DNA of 20,684 bases, taken from the NCBI GenBank assembly GCA_003427395.1, contig BFEA01000070.1, positions 2,759,211 through 2,779,894 on the forward strand, given 5' to 3'. This stretch comes from Chara braunii (lineage: Eukaryota > Streptophyta > Charophyceae > Charales > Characeae). Of the stretch, positions 19,219-20,684 are shown in pieces (the first letter of the stretch is position 1; each line of letters opens with the position of its first letter). Under the pieces are notes generated by a model that saw only the letters and a list, made by a program, of their open reading frames with translations, had not been told where the DNA came from and did no database searches. A program made the translations under genes and the position numbers.

Positions 19219-20223
19219 TGAAACGGTTTCACCTAGTTGACCTGACATTGCAGTCACATAGATTCGATCCCTAGACCTGTGCCACAACCCTGTACATTGA
19301 TCCCATGTGCTGACTGAGATTCGATCCCTAGACCTACCCTATACCTGTACATAAACCCTGTGTGCTGAGTAGGATTCGATCCCTAGACCTGTTCCACATC
19401 CCAGATTAGTCTGTAGTTTGGGCAGTAGGACTTGATCCCTACGTCTGTAGATTAGCGCCTAGGTCTGTTACCGATAGGCTTAGGAAGTCTGTTCTAGAAG
19501 TCTCTACGAATCTGTTGAGGACTGGAATCTATCTGTAGGTCTGTATAGTCTAGAAGGTCGTAGTACAGTCCAGCCAGCAAGTACCAAGTGTAGGGGCTGC
19601 ACGTGGGGAAGGTTCTGGACTAATTGGTGGGTTCCACACGTTTTGGCCCAGAAGGCCAAACGTCTGGAAGCTTCCTTGGGCCACTCGTTTTGGCCCAGGC
19701 CCACACATTTTGAGGCAGGCCCGGGTACCTCCAAAGAGGTACAAATAAAGAGGCAGCGTCCAGCCATGCATTCATTCGCCTGTGTGCCATGCGGAAGAGC
19801 TGCCTTGGTATCTTGTGTGTGGAGGACTGCAGGTGCCCGGAGAAGAAGTGGGCTGTGAAGAAGACAGTGGCCATAGCGAGCCAGCGAGGGAGACACCGAC
19901 GGCCATAGCTCGGAGGAGGAAGACGACGGCGGCCATAGCAGCCCAGCTGTTGGTGTAGACAGAGTGTACAGAGTGTACAGAGTGTGAGTGGCTGTGCAGT
20001 GTGGACATTCAGGGTGATCCTCGTACGTGCGTGCAAGCGAGAGCGAGGGAGACTGAGGCTGGTGGTAGAGACAATGTTCGGCGGCCATAGCCGCAAGTTG
20101 TACAGTTGTTCAGACTGAGTTTAAGACAAGTTCGTTGTTGTTTCTGAGTTGAAGGAATTCAGTTTACCATCGGTTCTCAAGTGTGCATGTTGTGAACAAG
20201 GTCCAGAGTCGAGTCTGATTGCA
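19219..20223 (+). repeat. 3' LTR (1005 bp)
   Basis: Aligns with the 5' LTR over its whole length. It is 15 bp longer, explained by four indels: +3 near 19264, -1 near 19510, +9 (an extra TACAGAGTG unit near 19975) and +4 near 20045. The TATA-like box reads TACAAATA here. Confidence 0.95.
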
Positions 20224-20227
20224 GAAT
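20224..20227. repeat. Target-site duplication GAAT, right copy
   Basis: Matches the four bases before the 5' LTR (12053-12056). Confidence 0.6.
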
Positions 20228-20343
20228 CATCAAGTTGTTCTTTTTTTAAGTATTTCTTGAGTAGAACTTGTATAAGAAATTGGCTTCACGGTCCGCCGAT
20301 GGAGTATTTTGGCCGAGTGGTGAATTTAGGATTATGCCAAAGA

Positions 20344-20447
20344 GGTGGGGTCTCCAACAAACCCCCTCCGATTCGCAAAACGAGGGTCCAAATAGACCCT
20401 CACCCTCGTTTTGTGGATCGGAGATGGTCGTTGGACAACCCACCCCA
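20344..20447. repeat. Foldback (MITE-like) inverted repeat, about 104 bp
   Basis: The inner left arm CCGATTCGCAAAACGAGGGT (20368-20387) pairs with 20402-20421 with three mismatches. The match extends outward, less perfectly, through GGTGGGGTCTCCAAC on the left and GTTGGACAACCCACCCC on the right. The loop contains GAGGGTC-CAAATA-GACCCTC (20382-20401), itself a hairpin. A further direct copy, GCAAAATGAGGGCCCAAATG, follows at 20449. Confidence 0.65.
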
Positions 20448-20656
20448 TGCAAAATGAGGGCCCAAATGGATTTTAACCAGTCGTCTGCAACTCCATAACT
20501 ACCTAGTATCATCCCCTTTTTTTCCGCTTGACCAGACAAAGGATCAATCATTGTCCATTATTTATCTTTAATGATGATGAACCAAAACTGGCACTTTATA
20601 GTGCGATCCACCGCGCCCCATTTCGCCGATCCATCCACATGACTGACCTCCACTGT

Positions 20657-20684
20657 TCTCTCTCTCTCTCTCTCTCTCTCTCTC
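20657..20684. repeat. (TC)n microsatellite running off the window end
   Basis: Fourteen TC units up to the last base. Confidence 0.97.

Larger units (their letters stand above)
20228..20684. other. Right flank of the element, no gene recognised
   Basis: Contains the foldback repeat listed separately, an A/T-rich stretch around 20540-20590, and a terminal TC run. No coding signal. Confidence 0.6.

Overview
The window looks like nuclear DNA of a plant-lineage eukaryote, most likely a charophyte green alga of the Chara type. This is inferred from three things. The Gag protein has a long Lys/Glu/Arg-rich N-terminus that I associate from memory with Chara braunii Ty3/gypsy elements. The primer-binding site resembles the plant initiator-Met tRNA type. 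One gene encodes a rhomboid protease of plant type. No database was consulted. Gene density is very low, and microsatellites, homopolymer tracts and DNA-transposon remnants fill much of the sequence.

Layout. Bases 1-7159 hold no confident gene. They contain (AC)n, (TA)n, (CT)n and poly-C tracts, a possible two-exon small gene (774-1044), a decayed possible hAT-like element (2050-3299) with a dense AACGG/CCGTT cluster at one end, and a 36-bp tandem repeat (4524-4630). Bases 7160-9193 (minus strand) encode the one intact gene, a 677-residue intronless rhomboid serine protease with a long disordered N-terminal domain and an intact Ser/His dyad. About 1 kb upstream of its start lie four TTTCCCGCC (E2F-type) motifs, three of them spaced exactly 34 bp apart. 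Bases 11281-11866 hold two small inverted-repeat (MITE-like) elements. One appears related to a degenerate copy at 2552-2656.

Bases 12057-20223 are a complete, decayed Ty3/gypsy-type LTR retrotransposon of 8.17 kb. It has 990-bp and 1005-bp LTRs (TG...CA), a primer-binding site, a long repeat-laden leader, gag with a zinc knuckle, then protease, reverse transcriptase, RNase H and integrase in the gypsy order, and a short purine tract. The coding region carries at least seven in-frame stops and about ten frame changes. The integrase catalytic Glu position reads Lys, and the RT active-site box reads CLDD. By hand alignment the LTRs differ at about 4% of positions plus four indels. That is roughly the decay seen in pol, so the copy appears to have drifted neutrally since insertion.

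Most worth a second look: the GGCCATAGC motif repeated in the LTR and leader and unchanged between the two LTRs although neighbouring bases changed; the nine-copy TTGACC array in the leader; the E2F-type 34-bp array; the AACGG cluster; and the MITE pair. The element ends at 20223. The last 460 bases contain a foldback repeat and a (TC)n tract running off the window edge.
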